A stretch of 64,000 nucleotides of DNA from Polyodon spathula (GCF_017654505.1 NC_054547.1:30257846-30321845), one strand, 5' to 3'. Shown: positions 37,714 through 50,942, counted from the stretch's first letter. The notes: generated from the letters alone by a model not told the origin. Numbers and translations: made by a program.

Positions 37714-38156
37714 TGTGGCAGGGCGGATGTGTTGGTGGTTGACAGGGATAGGGTTAATGTGTGTCCCTGCCAGATAAATGTGTGTGTGTTGTTGTGTTTG
37801 CACAGTCACAGGTGTAAACCATTTATTTTGATTACTGTTTAATTATTTCATAATTTAATTAGCGTCACCTGCCTGGGATTAGCAGGCAGGTATTTAAACA
37901 GGGGAACAATGTTTGTTCAAGGCTGTTGGTGCGGAGAAACTTGTGCGGTGGAGAGAGAAAAGGTAGTGTGTAAACCTGTGTTTGTGTTGTAATGTAAAAA
38001 GAAATGTTTTTGACTGGTAAACAGCTTAGCTGTCCAGTTTATTAGTTTAAAAAGTGTAAAAGTTTAGTTAGTACTCTGAAGGGAGTTAGGTTTTTGTTTT
38101 GATTATTTTACAGCAATGACTACTACTAATTTGAGGCAGGGATCTGCCCTGCCACA
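37714..38156 (+). mobile_element. LTR-like element with TGTGGCAGGGC ends and hairpin-TATA (copy C)
   Basis: The outer ends are a perfect 11-bp inverted repeat, TGTGGCAGGGC (37714-37724) and GCCCTGCCACA (38146-38156). Inside, a perfect 8-bp stem ACCTGCCT (37867-37874) / AGGCAGGT (37884-37891) abuts TATTTAAAC. The end motif is shared with copy D at 10166-10503. No clear AATAAA and no exact target duplication were found, so it could instead be a DNA transposon carrying a promoter. Confidence 0.6.
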
Positions 38157-38485
38157 AGTAATACCTACACACAGTGATATACCAAGCCTCCTACACTTAT
38201 TTTTTTTTTTTTTAATGGGTGCTCTATTGCACTGGGGTTTGAGATCTGTCCTTTAAATCATTGCAGGAAAAAAAAAAAACACATAACAAGTGCTCTGGAT
38301 TGCTATTGCTGTGTTACCTGTTTGACAATGTGGGCAATAATCCTTACACTATCAGTGCACTAGAGCAGCCATTTCGAAAACAGTTTTGAAAGGGCTGGGG
38401 CAGGTCAAGAAATTAAGAAGTAAGGCAATTGGTCATACTTTTTCAGGATTGATAGTGTTTCTACCATAAAAGGTACTGTGTTATA

Positions 38486-39000
38486 GTGGTATATTGTGTG
38501 ATAACACCCTGTAAATGTATTGGACCTAGTGGCAGACGTGGTGGTAGGCATTGCCTACCAAATTATTCCAGTTACCTACCGATTTCCATGGGTATTAAAT
38601 GTTTTGAACAGAACGCACACATAGCCTTTCAGAATAACCGCTGCAAAGCTACTGCTTTCACTTCCGTTGCATTGCCAAACAGGCACTTTTTTTTTTTTAA
38701 TTATCTGCACCTCCTTGTGTCATATGATATAATGGTAATGATTGGGCACGCCAATAACTCCTGCCCCTGTACACGCCTACTGTGCAATATATTGCTTACA
38801 TCATTTTCTGGTTGGAGTCAGACATGGGAAAACACGATAATCTTAAGAACCAATAAAATGCACGGAGTGCCCGTTAGATTATGAAATGACCAATCACCAT
38901 TTGTAGTTGCCTTTTACATGATTAGAAACGCCATGCATTTTCCTGTGCTCAAAGCAGTCGTGTCGTGTGGAGGAGGACTGAGTAAGAGGTATTGCTGATC
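38486..39000. other. GC-richer, CCAAT-containing patch of unknown origin
   Basis: It contains a GGTAGGC/GCCTACC palindrome near 38544, three CCAAT boxes (about 38749, 38841 and 38889) and an open plus-strand frame with no recognisable protein. GCCTACC-type motifs recur near 39849-39905, so a decayed DNA transposon could span the interval. Confidence 0.3.
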
Positions 39001-39478
39001 AGTCTGTCTCTCAATTAAATAAATCTCATTGGCAGTATTATATTGGTTTAAAGGTTGGATAAAGTGCTAGACATCGAGAAAATATTCACCAGCTGGTTGT
39101 AGACATATTAATGAAATTTAATAAATACATTTAATAAATACATTTAGATGATCACGAAAGAGTCTGTAAAGGGAAGCCTAGTCACGTGACTGACTACCGG
39201 CTTGTCTCAAAACTAATTTTCATCTTGTCTATTACATTTTATTTTCAACACAAAATATTTATTCCCCAAAACTGTTCATGTGAGCGCTTTCTCCCCATAA
39301 TTTTATTTGGCAAAGCAACTATTCTGGTTGTTCAATAACAAGTTTCAGAAATATACATTTGTAAAATAAAAATATTAAGTAGACGAATTGGAGCCACTAT
39401 AAGCAAAAATGCATCTGGTTATGAAAGCTTACAACCCACAGGAGCAAGTAATATTTTTAATTTTGGCTGCAGGAGCCA

Positions 39479-39651
39479 GGATGGAAATAAGACTACTGCA
39501 TAGCAGAGTCACACATTCCAGGTTTTAATACAAGCTTGACAGCCACAGTGTGTATAGGCAACAAGCTCAGGTGTGTATTATTAATTAAACTCACAGTAAA
39601 ACCAGGACTGGATCCAACTGCTATGCAATAGGAGTCTTATTTCCATCCCTG
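39479..39651. mobile_element. Foldback MITE with 10-bp target duplication
   Basis: The left arm GGATGGAAATAAGACTACTG and CATAGCAG is mirrored by the right arm CTGCTATGCAATAGGAGTCT and TATTTCCATCC. The 173-bp unit is flanked by identical GCAGGAGCCA (39469-39478 and 39652-39661). A 9-10 bp duplication is typical of Mutator-like elements, while tRNA-SINEs can also give this length. The interior has no ORF. Confidence 0.8.
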
Positions 39652-40204
39652 GCAGGAGCCAATGAAAGTGTTACTCAGCTGAATCCCAGCACCAATCCTT
39701 CATGTTCTTCCACTGAAAGATCAATCTTTGACTTGGCTCAAATGAAAGTGGTTCACAAAGGCCTCGACTAACGTGTGGCTGGTCATGTACAAAATGAACA
39801 CTGCCTTATTTCTGTGTTCAGACACATAAGAATACACCATTTTGTTTGCCTAAGTGGCCCTTCCCCTACATATAATTTGCCTACTTCAGATATTCAATTG
39901 CCTACCTTTTCTGTGAACACTATGTCCACAACTGACTGAACCATATTCAGCTAAAAAAAATAATAATAATAATCAATTTGAGTTGGAAAACTAAGATTGA
40001 GCAACCACTTTTAATGGCATTAATCGACAATTCATTTCAATTTGGTTCTTCATTATTTTACTAGAATAATAACCCATTAAAGTGTTTCTCAGAGGGAAAC
40101 GTTTAACGGTAGTACACCAAAAATATGTGCAGTTCAGAATAAAAGCAAAAATTTTAAAGCAGACTTTTGGTTAGAGGGCTTATTTCTTATTTAAATGTTG
40201 GTTT

Positions 40205-40770
40205 TGGCACACAGGCTAGCTTGTGTGGTGATGTCAGGCCAGGAAGTAGACAGGCACAGCTTGTAAGAGAATGTCCCATTGCGCCGGTTTGTAAATAAAA
40301 GATGTAAACACAAACCGACACGTTGGCCAAAATAAACTGACAGACAAAAAACACTGAATTAACCCCACAACAAGTATTGTGCTGGTCCTCCAGGACGAAT
40401 ACCAATTGTTATTTTCAGTTTCTGACCCTCTCCTGTTCTTTCTCCCTGAACACACCACCCTGTGTGTGTGAAACACTCACTTTTATGCAGCTGTACCGAG
40501 GCTCGATTGCTAATCAATCATTCTATTGAATCTTGGCACGATCTGCAAGTGACTAATTGTGCAATCCCCGTGCCCCCATACAAATACCCACTTTAATCTG
40601 CACACAAAGTGATTGTGCAATCCCAGTGCCTAACACAAATGTACATTTTAAAACACTTGTGCTACATAACCCACATTTTGTGCAACTCTACACACATACA
40701 TATAAACATCCCACATACAACACAGTACACAAAATATGCACAGGGGAGGGGGCACCCCACCACACTGCCC
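40205..40770 (-). mobile_element. Solo-LTR-like element (copy F)
   Basis: On the minus strand it runs GGTGGGGTGCCCC...GTGCATATTTTGTGT, TATGTAGCACAAGTGTT, two direct copies of GGCAC.GGGATTGCACAAT, a 12-bp imperfect stem (40528-40539 / 40493-40504), CATAAAAG (40481-40488), CAGCACAATACTTGTTGTG, an A/T-rich R region, and CTGACATCACCACACAAGC. It is collinear with copy B at 15890 and ends near TGGCACACAGG on the plus strand. Confidence 0.7.
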
Positions 40771-41459
40771 TTTCCAAGTATGAGGCAATGCAAAAGCTTA
40801 AAACCCTGAGCCTTTAGCCAATCAACTGTTTGAGAAAATAAGTAAATCTTACGGTTGGGTTCAACATACACACAGTATTGTATAAGAACACATGCCAAAC
40901 CTCAAGGCCTGCAGCTTATTAATTAAAACTGCATTGTCAACCATCTTATAGGCCTTGAATATGTCAACATAAATGGCAGTAGTAAAGCAATTCGATCCAA
41001 GGCCAAGGGAATTAAATTTGAACCGCTAAATAATGAAACATTTTACAAACTAAAGCAATTTGTAGAGCATTTGGTATTTGTTTTCCTGTTATTTCCTAAA
41101 TCTCAATCGCATATGTTAGAGCCCTTGTTTTTACCTGTAGTGTTTGAATTTGTGTTATCAATGCCATCCGTCTGGGGAATCAATGGTACTGTAGAGAATG
41201 CCGAGCCTTTCAAATTTCACAAGAGTGAAATATAAACCCACAAATCACCCGATTGAAAAGGTATATCTGACTAAACTGGATTCAACTTTGAAATACAGCC
41301 ACAGGAGGGTTTTTTTGCCACAAAGTGAGGCGTTAGCTTTTCATGAACATTGCCCTGATGATGTTTAAAATATTTAAAAATCTTTATAACAAGATGGAAA
41401 ACAATCATATAGTCCCATCCTTAAGGAATTATATCCATAGTCTTACCCCTCCCACCTCC

Positions 41460-41730
41460 TCCCTTGCAAGGGATGCGAGTCAGTAAAAAAAATGTAAAAA
41501 AAACTTAAAGGGGGAGATTTTGCGGACATTGTATTATTCGGCATTCTCTAGGGACCCCTGTACAGGCACAATCAAAAAGCACTTTTCCTGACGAGAATTG
41601 AAGAGCTCAATCACAAAGCAGCTGCAATTTACAACTGGGCTGCCAGCACGCCAGCAAGGTTACAGGGAGTAAAGGGCTGAGATATTGCGCTCATCCAACC
41701 CATCAAGATTGTTATAATAATGCCAGTGAC
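41460..41730. other. Balanced-composition segment, candidate conserved element
   Basis: Lacks repeats and is moderately GC-rich compared with the flanks. No ORF or motif was identified; the call is from composition alone. Confidence 0.2.
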
Positions 41731-42377
41731 CAGTAGGACAAAAAAAAAAGCTATTTTAAAGAATAGGCTCCTTTGCTGTGTAGCTTTTTTTTTGTATGTC
41801 CTTTAAAAGAAGTGAGAAGGAGACACATCAATATGAATAGATTTTTTATATCCTTACATAAAAACACAATAATGCCAAAAAAGGTTATTTGTGCGACTAC
41901 CATAATGCAGTTCGGAAGGCTGAAAAAATAGAAACTATATTGTTCTCACCACCGGTGGTATCTTAGTAGTGCAAACTTAGATATCTGCTGTGAATGTGTC
42001 CCTACATGCACAACATATGCATGGCTGTAATACTAAGCTTGTCACTGACTGCATAAAAAAACACTTTTAAACTGTTTACACTCAGAACAAAGCAGCCAGG
42101 TGGCGTTTTTTTTTTACTGTTACAATTCATTCCAGTGTAAGAATTGCACTTTTTCAATCAATGGCATGCAGCAAAAAGCATGTGGTATGCAGTTAAAAGC
42201 TATGCTATGAAGCCACTCAACTGCCTATAATGCTTCACCATTGGTAATTTTGTACAGCTGTACAAAAAAGATGCATTCAGTATATACTATATTACCAAAA
42301 AAAAAAAAAACCTCAAAGAAATCACAGCCTACATTTTGAATCTAATTTTTATTAATTGCCATAAATATCTCTCTTGT

Positions 42378-43710
42378 AAGGCTGGGGCGATGCCTAATTT
42401 TTCACTATCGATACATCGTTCTTCAAAAAAGCCAATGCATCGATTCATCGATGTTATGAAAGCTTAAAATAACCCACAGTAATACATGTGGAGCGGTTGA
42501 TTACTGTGTAACATTGCTAGTAACGATAAAAAAAAAAGAGTATCCATATTACACTGATTACAGTAGGTGTTTTTTTTTTTTTTTTTTTTTTAAACCTTAC
42601 TCATGTTGATTTGTACCAGTTAGTGGTCAGAGCAAAATCAAAAAAAAAAAAAAAGTTTTTTAGCCAATCAAGAGAAAATTTACCCTGCATCCTCTTACAA
42701 AAAAATAAATAAATAAATAAAAGAGCCACACAGGTCTCAGTATCCCATATAACACTTGTGCATACCCCTGGTAGAGAGTCTATTCACTAATCTGTATTGG
42801 AGCATTTTACCTGTTGAAATCTCAGCCAAGTATTTGCACAAGTAAAACATCCTCACAAATCATGGTTTCAAGACCATGGATGAGGCCTGCAGGTTTTGTA
42901 ATGAGAATTATTCCGACATATTTCCTGCTTTTGCAAAACAGCAATTATGATACCTGTATCTTGTGTCCCAGCAGAACAGAGTTTTAGCTGAGTGTCAGAA
43001 CAGAGGGCAGACCAGCAAACACTCTCGTTTACGTGAGGATCATCGAAAACATGAAATTTTATGAATTAACAATTTTAAACTGCAAAACTGTAAATAGGTA
43101 TGATGTTGACAGCTAACCGCAGAGACATTGGTACGTGTTCTAACATTGATTTTAATGATGTGAACAGGGGGATTTTCTAAAAAAAGAAAGGTTTCATGGT
43201 AAGCTAAGCTTGTCTTTGTCTATTTCTACCGTCATTATTTATACTGTGTACTGTTTTAACTGTGTTAATCTGAAATAGTTACACTGGAAAATAATATAAC
43301 TATGTTGAATAATAATATAACTATGTTATATGCAATATGTAAAAACGCAGATGTTATGGTTGAAAACTCAGATTTTGAGATGGTATGCTTTTTACAAATG
43401 CATATTTTTAAAGGCTAGCACAACCTCTGCATCTCATTAAATGGTCAGGCAAATTAATATCCCAAACATTACTTTCTTAATACTCACAGGTGGTGGGGCA
43501 GGGCAGAGGGGAGAAGCTGAGCTCAATCGCATGCAGAGTCAGACCTGAAGGGAACAGAGAAGCTCTGCGCTTAATGCAAAAAATAATTGCCGATTCCAAA
43601 TCCAAAAAGTAAAAGCTTTCCTTTTGCTTAAACACTTTACACAAAAAATGATACATGATACACAGGCTTGACTATTGCGATAGTTGTCAAACGATATCGC
43701 TTCAGTCTTA
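42378..43710. mobile_element. Possible hAT-like element (1.3 kb)
   Basis: The left end GTAAGGCTGGGGCGATGCC and the right end ATATCGCTTCAGTCTTAC form an imperfect inverted pair with subterminal TATCGATACATCG and AACGATATCG motifs. The flanks CTCTTGTA and CTCCCGTG match at 5 of 8 positions. The interior is non-coding. Confidence 0.45.
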
Positions 43711-46190
43711 CTCCCGTGTTGCGAACTACAATTGATCCCTAAGGCACATCAAGCTTTTTTTTGTTTTGTTTTGTTGTTTTTTTTAACAGGAAAAGGGGTC
43801 AAGTCAATGTGAATTGGGTAACCCTTTCCAGTATTTTTCCATTGTTTTTTTTTTGGGATATACACAGATTTCATATTTTTGGTATTGGGGTTGTTGTTAT
43901 GATAGCACCAAATCCATGCACTGCAATCTTCTTTTCTCTTTCCACTTCATTGGAGCTGATGCTGCTCCCTGCAGCTAGAACAATATCACACTGAAAATCC
44001 ACTTTGGTGCCATAAGTTACAGTGATCAAAGGGACCCTCATACTAATCCTATTACCTGACCTATGAAATTAGAAAACAGTTAATCTAGCAGAGGAGCTAG
44101 GGCAGACCCCAGTAATGCCAGGCTTGCTTCTGACAAGTGTAAGACAGGATGTAAGGCCCTTACTGATGCACCTTGGGAACTGTGAGTAAACTTAATTAAA
44201 GTGAGTGCACTGTCATGTCTAGGAGCCAGCCTGTCTCAACCGTCAGCAAAAAAATAAATACAAAATCCAGACTAATAAATAGTTGATTCGGCAGTTTAAA
44301 AACAGTACAGTCACCCACCACTGTCCAGAAAGACACAAACAAAGCCGCTACATAATAATTCTTCAAGCTGTAAATCATGTAATTTTTCATTTGGATTGGG
44401 AGATCCTGTTTTTGATCACTATCTTTGACACGTTTTTATGCATGGGTCATCTTACCAGAAGATAGGTAAATCCTAGCTTGACTTAAAATGCATATATTTA
44501 TAATGGGTCAGTGGTACAATCCCATTGAAACTCCCAAACTAATCTCAGTGAGTCACTATGTTGCTGAGCAGCATGTGAATAGCGAGAGATTATTATTATT
44601 ATTGAATATTTTGTTGTTGTTGCACTTGTGGGATTCGTTTTTTTTTTCTCCACTTAACTTGAAAGAGGTCATTTGTCTTTATTTTAAGATTCTTCAGCTG
44701 ATGAATATTAAGGGTCGGCATGGCTATCATAATCGGCTTGAAGCTGCATTTCATTTTCATTGCTTAATAAATCTGTAATGAATCTCTCCGTTGACTGCTG
44801 CACTCATTTCATAGTACAGTGTACAACACAATTAATACCAAGAACACTCTTTTCCCTGTGGTCTGCTGTTGCTACAGGTCCTGCCAAGTTCCATTGCTCA
44901 GCTGTGATTGGTTTTCCACAATTGGACAATCACAAGATAAACTGCAGTAATAATTTGCAAAGAAGTCTTTGTTACTGAAATGGACAGCTCATCAAAACTA
45001 TGCAAAGTGTGTGAAAGCAACATCATGTTTTATGTGTTTTAATCCCTTTGTTATGTGGCTTATGTCTCTTTTTACACAACTAGGTAGGTGCTTGGCAGTT
45101 TTGGCTTTTATCGGTGTCCCTGTTATTATATTGCACATGGAGGAGTTGTAAGAAGCATACTGCTTTAAGATTTTTTTTTTTTCTTCTTTTACTTTTATAT
45201 CTCATTAGACTTCCAGACAGGCTAGAAGACAGGAATATAATTCAGAATGAGCCATGAAGTAGTTTTGCAATGACGAGGTTTTGATTGCTGTCGACCTTTA
45301 CAGTAAAGGATTATGAGGCTGCACCCGTTAAATTTAACACTACTGGGGCGCAGCCAGAAAACAGCATCCGAGGCACACTGAGAGATAACTTTTGTGCACT
45401 TTGTGAAAAACTCCAGTCTTTCAAAACAGTGGTTGAACAAAATGTACACTTCAAAAATCGGTATGTTCTTTTGCATTTCAACCTAAATGAAATGTTCGCT
45501 CAGTTATGAGATTTGATTGGATGGTAGTGTATATGTATTAGTAAATACATATGTAAATTATATTTTCTTACACTTTTTTTATTATTTATTCTGAACATGT
45601 AGTGGAAATTATCCAACTATCAGATGTTGGGCAACTTTAACCTGGCTTCCTATGAGAATTATTACTGCTTAAAATGACCTTCATTATAGTTCTCCCCTCA
45701 TTATAAAACATTAAGCGCTTGGATCTCAGGGTCAGTGTTATAATTAGGGTGGAGTGTCTGTAATTGCTTTTTCTTGCTTCACTATACTACTGCTTGCACA
45801 GCAGCTCTGAGGTTATCCCAAATACTTGATGTATCTCTGCAATGAAGTAGGATCTTCACCTGGCAGCCACAGCAAAGATTTAAATCCAGGGATTTCTGAA
45901 TATGTAGAAGAGGACACGATAAACTGTTTTGCTGAGCCCCCAACTCCAGCATACCAGTAGTATACTTAATCACAAACTGCATTTGCTGGTACTATGAAAG
46001 ACAAAAGGGACACGTTTTCAAAGATTTACAAACACTAAGCTTTGGCTCCCAGGTTGGTTTGCACCTCTTTTAAAATAAAAAAAATAAAAAAATTAAAGAT
46101 AATTATACTACATTCTAAGGCTGTATACTTAGCTAAGGGATCTATCCACTATAGCTAAGCTAATCAAAGTGCAGTATCTCACGTCCATCT
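43711..46190. other. Intronic stretch with no supported gene
   Basis: A plus-strand open frame at 45285-45509 (contains GTLRDNFCALCEKLQSFKTV) is moderately protein-like but matches no family I know and has no clear splice sites. The rest is AT-rich with T runs. Confidence 0.35.
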
Positions 46191-46195
46191 AATCT

Positions 46196-46224
46196 ATCTA
46201 TCTATCTATCTATCTATATCTATA

Positions 46225-46262
<38 letters not shown>
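46196..46262. repeat. (ATCT)n then (AT)n compound microsatellite
   Basis: Five or six CTAT units merge into a TATA tract. Confidence 0.93.
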
Positions 46263-46268
<6 letters not shown>

Positions 46269-46370
46269 CATATATATATATATTATTGCATGTATGCAGG
46301 GGGGTTAATAAAATGCATATTAAAAAGTTAATGTATAGTTTTCGAAACATATAACTAAGGCATTTAGTTA

Positions 46371-46759
46371 GTGTGTCTAATTATTCTTTTCCTCCCAGTT
46401 TTCTCAGTTTGGAATGTCCAATCGCTTTTCCTCTCACCGTCGCAATTTCCCACACGGCTCAGAAGACCCAAAGGTTCAGTGGGCATCCTCCGATCCCACG
46501 ACCAAGTTAGCTTCCATTTTTCACCCAGGAACTTGAATGGATGTCAGCGAGCTACCGATCTCTGGAGGAGAAATGCCAGCCCTGCAGGAGTCCGTCCGTG
46601 AGCTCACTGGGTGTCTGGCCAGTAAGATTTTTCCACCATAACCCACAGGAGTGCCAGTGCCAATGCAACACTCCCTTCAGCGACCCCAGTGAAGACTGGC
46701 CTACTTCGCACAGCCAGGATTCAAACCTGAGCAGTATGAGTCACACTGTGCACCACACG
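46371..46759 (-). mobile_element. tRNA-derived SINE, copy 1 (minus strand)
   Basis: The minus-strand head has GTGTGGTGCACAGTGTGAC as an A-box-like region and GGTTTGAATCC as the B box. The GC-rich body ends in the family tail GATTGGACATTCCAAACTG followed by an A-rich end. The tail is shared with copies at 51962 and 61450. The head end touches the hAT element at 46760. Confidence 0.75.
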
Positions 46760-47188
46760 GCTGGTTCCCAAACTTTCTTGGCTCAAAGCTCCCCATGACA
46801 TCAGGCAACCTGACTGAGGACCCCCACCTGAAATTTTGATTGTGCTACCTTTAGCGAAAATAGGTTGTTCGTTTGTACTGGTAGGACTACTGCTTTCATT
46901 ATGTTCTGTGTAATTCCTCAGATATTTAAAAAACTGCTTCATAAGTATTGTGCTCTGTTGGACAATCATCTCCTTTTGTTGTATAATGGTACACGAGCTG
47001 ACAAAAATGTTGCATTTGAAATTACTCCAGTAACCTAACAGCAGTTGTGTAAGTTGATTCCCTGGTCTGGGGAATACTGCTTTGTCAGGGTCATTTGGGA
47101 GAGAACATTTTTACATGTGCTGTGGACCCCCCTGAAACTTTCTCATGGCCCCACACGGGGGCCTCGTACCTCAATTTGGGAACCACTG
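46760..47188. mobile_element. hAT MITE abutting SINE head
   Basis: The left end GGCTGGTTCCCAAACTTTCT and the right end AATTTGGGAACCACTG form the hAT-type terminus (CAGTGGTTCCCAA). Subterminal CCCCAC/GTGGGG-like motifs follow. The interior is non-coding. No 8-bp duplication is visible, perhaps because the left flank is SINE sequence. Confidence 0.7.
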
Positions 47189-49253
47189 AATTTATTATTA
47201 TTCTTTGTTAATAGTTGTTTTTTATAAATGGATCATTAATGTAAAGTCTGATCAATATCTATGTATAAAGCAACCCTTAAAAAGACCCAACTCACTTCAG
47301 TATAGACAGTGTTTTATTATTTTTCCCAGCTGCAAGTTATCATTATATTCCTTGCTTTAAATCAATATCTATAGGTGGTTACACAACTGGATGAAAATGT
47401 ACCAGCTGCTGATGCTGTTGTTTTATTGTTTTCACTTGAAATGAATTCATACTGATTTCATTTAAGAGCAAAGTGAAAATGGTGTGATTATTGTATTGTT
47501 TTTTTTAACTTGTACTATTAACTCAGTCATACCTTATCATTACAACACACTGGAAAATGTTCCTATTTAATTTCTTAGCTGAATGTGTGACCTGTATGAA
47601 TCTCTACGGTAGTTTATCTTTTGATCATTGTTTAAGACTCCTCATTATCAATGTTCTGAAACAAGATGAGGAAGCATAGCCTGTACAAGTATTCATGAAC
47701 AATACATGTTATAAAGCCTTAATTTCTGTTGAAGAAGCACTATGTACTGTACATCACAATATGAGCAAGGTATAGCATACCCAGGTGCAGCTGCTGTTTT
47801 AGAAAGTATGTCATTGGTTCTTTAAAAAAAAGGATGTCAATGTACATACATATTGTGGCCACAGCTACAGTCAGAAGGTCAAGGAATCAGTAAAATGGCC
47901 TGAACTGTGGTGTATAAAGTCTATACAGGAATGCCTTGGTCAAAAGCAACCATTATTCAAACAATGAACACAGTTCTGAGAAGTAACCTTTTTATTGTGT
48001 CCATTGTAAAGAACCTTTTTTTTTTTTAAACTAACCTTAGCACAACCTTTCACGAGAAGCTGAGTGGCAGATTCAATAACAAAAGCATATCTTCTGATGT
48101 GTGTTATCATCAATACAAAATGGTTCTTAAAAAAAAAAAAAAAAAAAAAAAAAGCATATCGATGCATCCCGTTCAAAAGCAACTTGAAAGGTCAGATCAC
48201 ATTTACCCTTTGCAAACACTACTCCAGCCCAAATAGCATTTATACTGAATCAGAACTTTGAACTGACACATAATAAGCATCCAATGTTGCCAAACTGACA
48301 AAGCAAAACTCTGTCTTCCTATGCTGTAATAGTTGTTCAGTCCTCCCCTCTTTCCAGATATCTATTCCAATTCACATGCAAACTGGCAGTGGATATAGAT
48401 TTATCAGGTCTCACGAGGCTGAATCTTAGCTGTTGTTATTAATTCTTGTTTTTTTGTTGTTGTTTTTTTTTTTTTTTTTTTCTCAGAAGCGAACTTGCAT
48501 TCATAATAAATGGGCAAGAGCTCAATGGCCAGTGATTGATTGATTGGCGGTGGAAGCTGCAGGCATGCTATGTGTGTTAATCTAAGGGCTCCTCCATAGG
48601 AGTGTGCACAATTGAATAACATGAATCACTAATGTGGGGTGTCTGGTGCATAGCAAACAGCCATCAAGTGTGTTTGCTCTCCCCCTGCATGCCACAGATC
48701 CTGTCTTTAGCCAAAGGGGTTATAATTCTGTTCACAGCATCCACAGTCACTGCACAGTGCCTGAATGCTCTCCTGCAGGACACTAACTGGGATGTAATAA
48801 CTCTCTTCACTCCACTTCTCTTACTCATCCTGTTGGCTCCCTTCCTTGTTTTTTTTTCTTTTGTTCAGAGCAAGCCAAATTATTAATAATTATGGCAATT
48901 TATATTTATGATTAAATATAGTAATGAGTGATAAATATACTAATTACAAACCCAACGATGCAATCTGTTCGCATTTTTTTTTTTTTTTTTACTAAAACAA
49001 AACACCCATCTCCCCCTCCCAGATTTTGCAGCCATCAACATTAACAAATGAGGATGAGGCTCTTTGGTGATGAAAGGTTACACAAACAGAGTCTGTCTGG
49101 GGAGAGATTCTTTAAGGTAATACCTGGTATTACAATGGTATCCCAGTTTTTATATATATCTATATCTATATCTATCCTCAACTTTCATAGCCACTTTCTC
49201 TGTTCACTGTAATAATTATTACATTTGAAGGTCTTTTTAAACCTGATCACATT

Positions 49254-49255
<2 letters not shown>
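47189..49255. other. Intronic stretch with poly-A/T runs
   Basis: A run of 25 A at 48129-48153 and T runs at 48467 and 48976 stand out. Nothing else recognised. Confidence 0.5.
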
Positions 49256-49344
<89 letters not shown>

Positions 49345-49360
49345 GGTGTGTGTGTGTGTG
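49256..49360. repeat. (AT)n then (GT)n microsatellite
   Basis: About 80 bp of AT passes into GT. Confidence 0.95.
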
Positions 49361-50636
49361 CCAGTCTTTCAATAATTCAGTGTGTATTCTTTACAAAATA
49401 AATATAGGAAATACTGCACAGGATTTTTTTGGGACGGGATATATTGTATGTAGATGGCCCTCTTCACAAAAAAAAATATAGTAGCTGTCTTCCTTCAAAG
49501 CAGAAAACAATATTTTTAAGACTGTTGAATAAATGTAGCCAAGGCAGTGGAACAATCAGGGCACAATTCAATTTTACTGGAATGTGGCCAGGACACCCCT
49601 GCCTATCCGTGTAATAGTTCTGCCAGGTGGAGGGCAAATCCATAGCTGTGCCATGTCAATTAACTCTGACTTGCAGAAGCACATCTTGAATACCCCAGTA
49701 GAACTGTCTATAAAATGACATTATGTGCAAGATGGATTAAAAGGATAACACTACCACCCTACACCAAAGAACTCTGAAATGTATTTGACTAGTACAAAAC
49801 CCTCTCTTTATCTATTTAAAAAGAAAATTGCTAAGAATGTCAACTTTACTTACCAAGGCCAAAAGGTAATTGGCACACCAATTCCACAAAGCTCACAAGA
49901 GACAGATGTTGATAATGATTTATAACTGAGCTGGGTTTGGGGGGAAAAAACCTCTTCTGCGATTTCAAGCACCTGGTAACTTCAAGTCTACAATGCAGTT
50001 TCACCTGTCACCACCACTCTGTAACAGGTAAATGAATGTACAGGGAAAGGGGTAGGCTCAGAGCCAGTGGCTAAATAATACATCTTTATCTGCTATCCTG
50101 CTGCACTTCTTACGAACCGTATTTGTGAACAATTTACGGCAGTGGATCTCCTTTAAAATATGATATAATTGAATCATTGAGGAGTAGTATTGGACCAAGA
50201 CTTAAATAAATGGTGGCCTGATTCCAACACATTGTACAAATAATCGTTACTGGCTGCAACTGAAACATACTGTGTGACTTCACAGAACAGGACAACAGCA
50301 AATTATAAGAAACTAGAGAATCAAAAATTATTTCATCATGCCTCCTGGCTATCTAGTCTTGACAAGAGTATGGTTGTATGGGGATTTCATATCATGTTTT
50401 GTTAATAACAGGTGCATAACAACACAGGCAAGGCAAGTTTTAATTAAGAATGTGAATACAGACTGCTTCCTGTTGCGTCTCTCTCTTATTAGTATCTGTT
50501 TTGTGAACAGGAGGAGTGAATCATTTGGTGATAGGGACACAGTAAAAATGTTAATATTTTTGATACCCACTTACCATCTGTTAAGAAAACTCGCCCACTG
50601 TAAAACATTGACCTGCAGCAGCAGTGATTCACTTCG

Positions 50637-50690
<54 letters not shown>
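50637..50690. repeat. Long poly-A tract (about 54)
   Basis: An uninterrupted A homopolymer, much longer than others in the window; it could be a retrotransposed tail or slippage. Confidence 0.9.
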
Positions 50691-50691
<1 letters not shown>

Positions 50692-50761
50692 ACTGACCTA
50701 CACAAATGTGTTGTGCCAAGCTAGGAAAAGATTTCATTTTGACAGCAAAAAAGTCTACTTT

Positions 50762-50790
50762 GATATATAATATATACCAACATATATATA

Positions 50791-50859
<69 letters not shown>

Positions 50860-50861
50860 AT

Positions 50862-50942
<81 letters not shown>

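Noticed and set aside
37681..38160. Functional tRNA or rRNA genes anywhere in the window
   Set aside because: Only SINE-embedded A/B-box remnants were found, none folding to a full cloverleaf by eye; no rRNA signature was seen.
38486..38884. 132-residue open frame on the plus strand
   Set aside because: The translation has no recognisable domain, includes a poly-Phe stretch from a T run, and lacks splice or promoter logic beyond CCAAT boxes; treated as chance openness in a GC-richer patch.
46541..46798. Cys-rich open frame on the plus strand
   Set aside because: Antisense to a SINE and crossing its head into a hAT end.
50338..50936. Several open frames with poly-Lys or Ile-Tyr repeats
   Set aside because: Products of the A54 tract and AT microsatellite; the same applies to frames over the GT, CT and AT tracts elsewhere.
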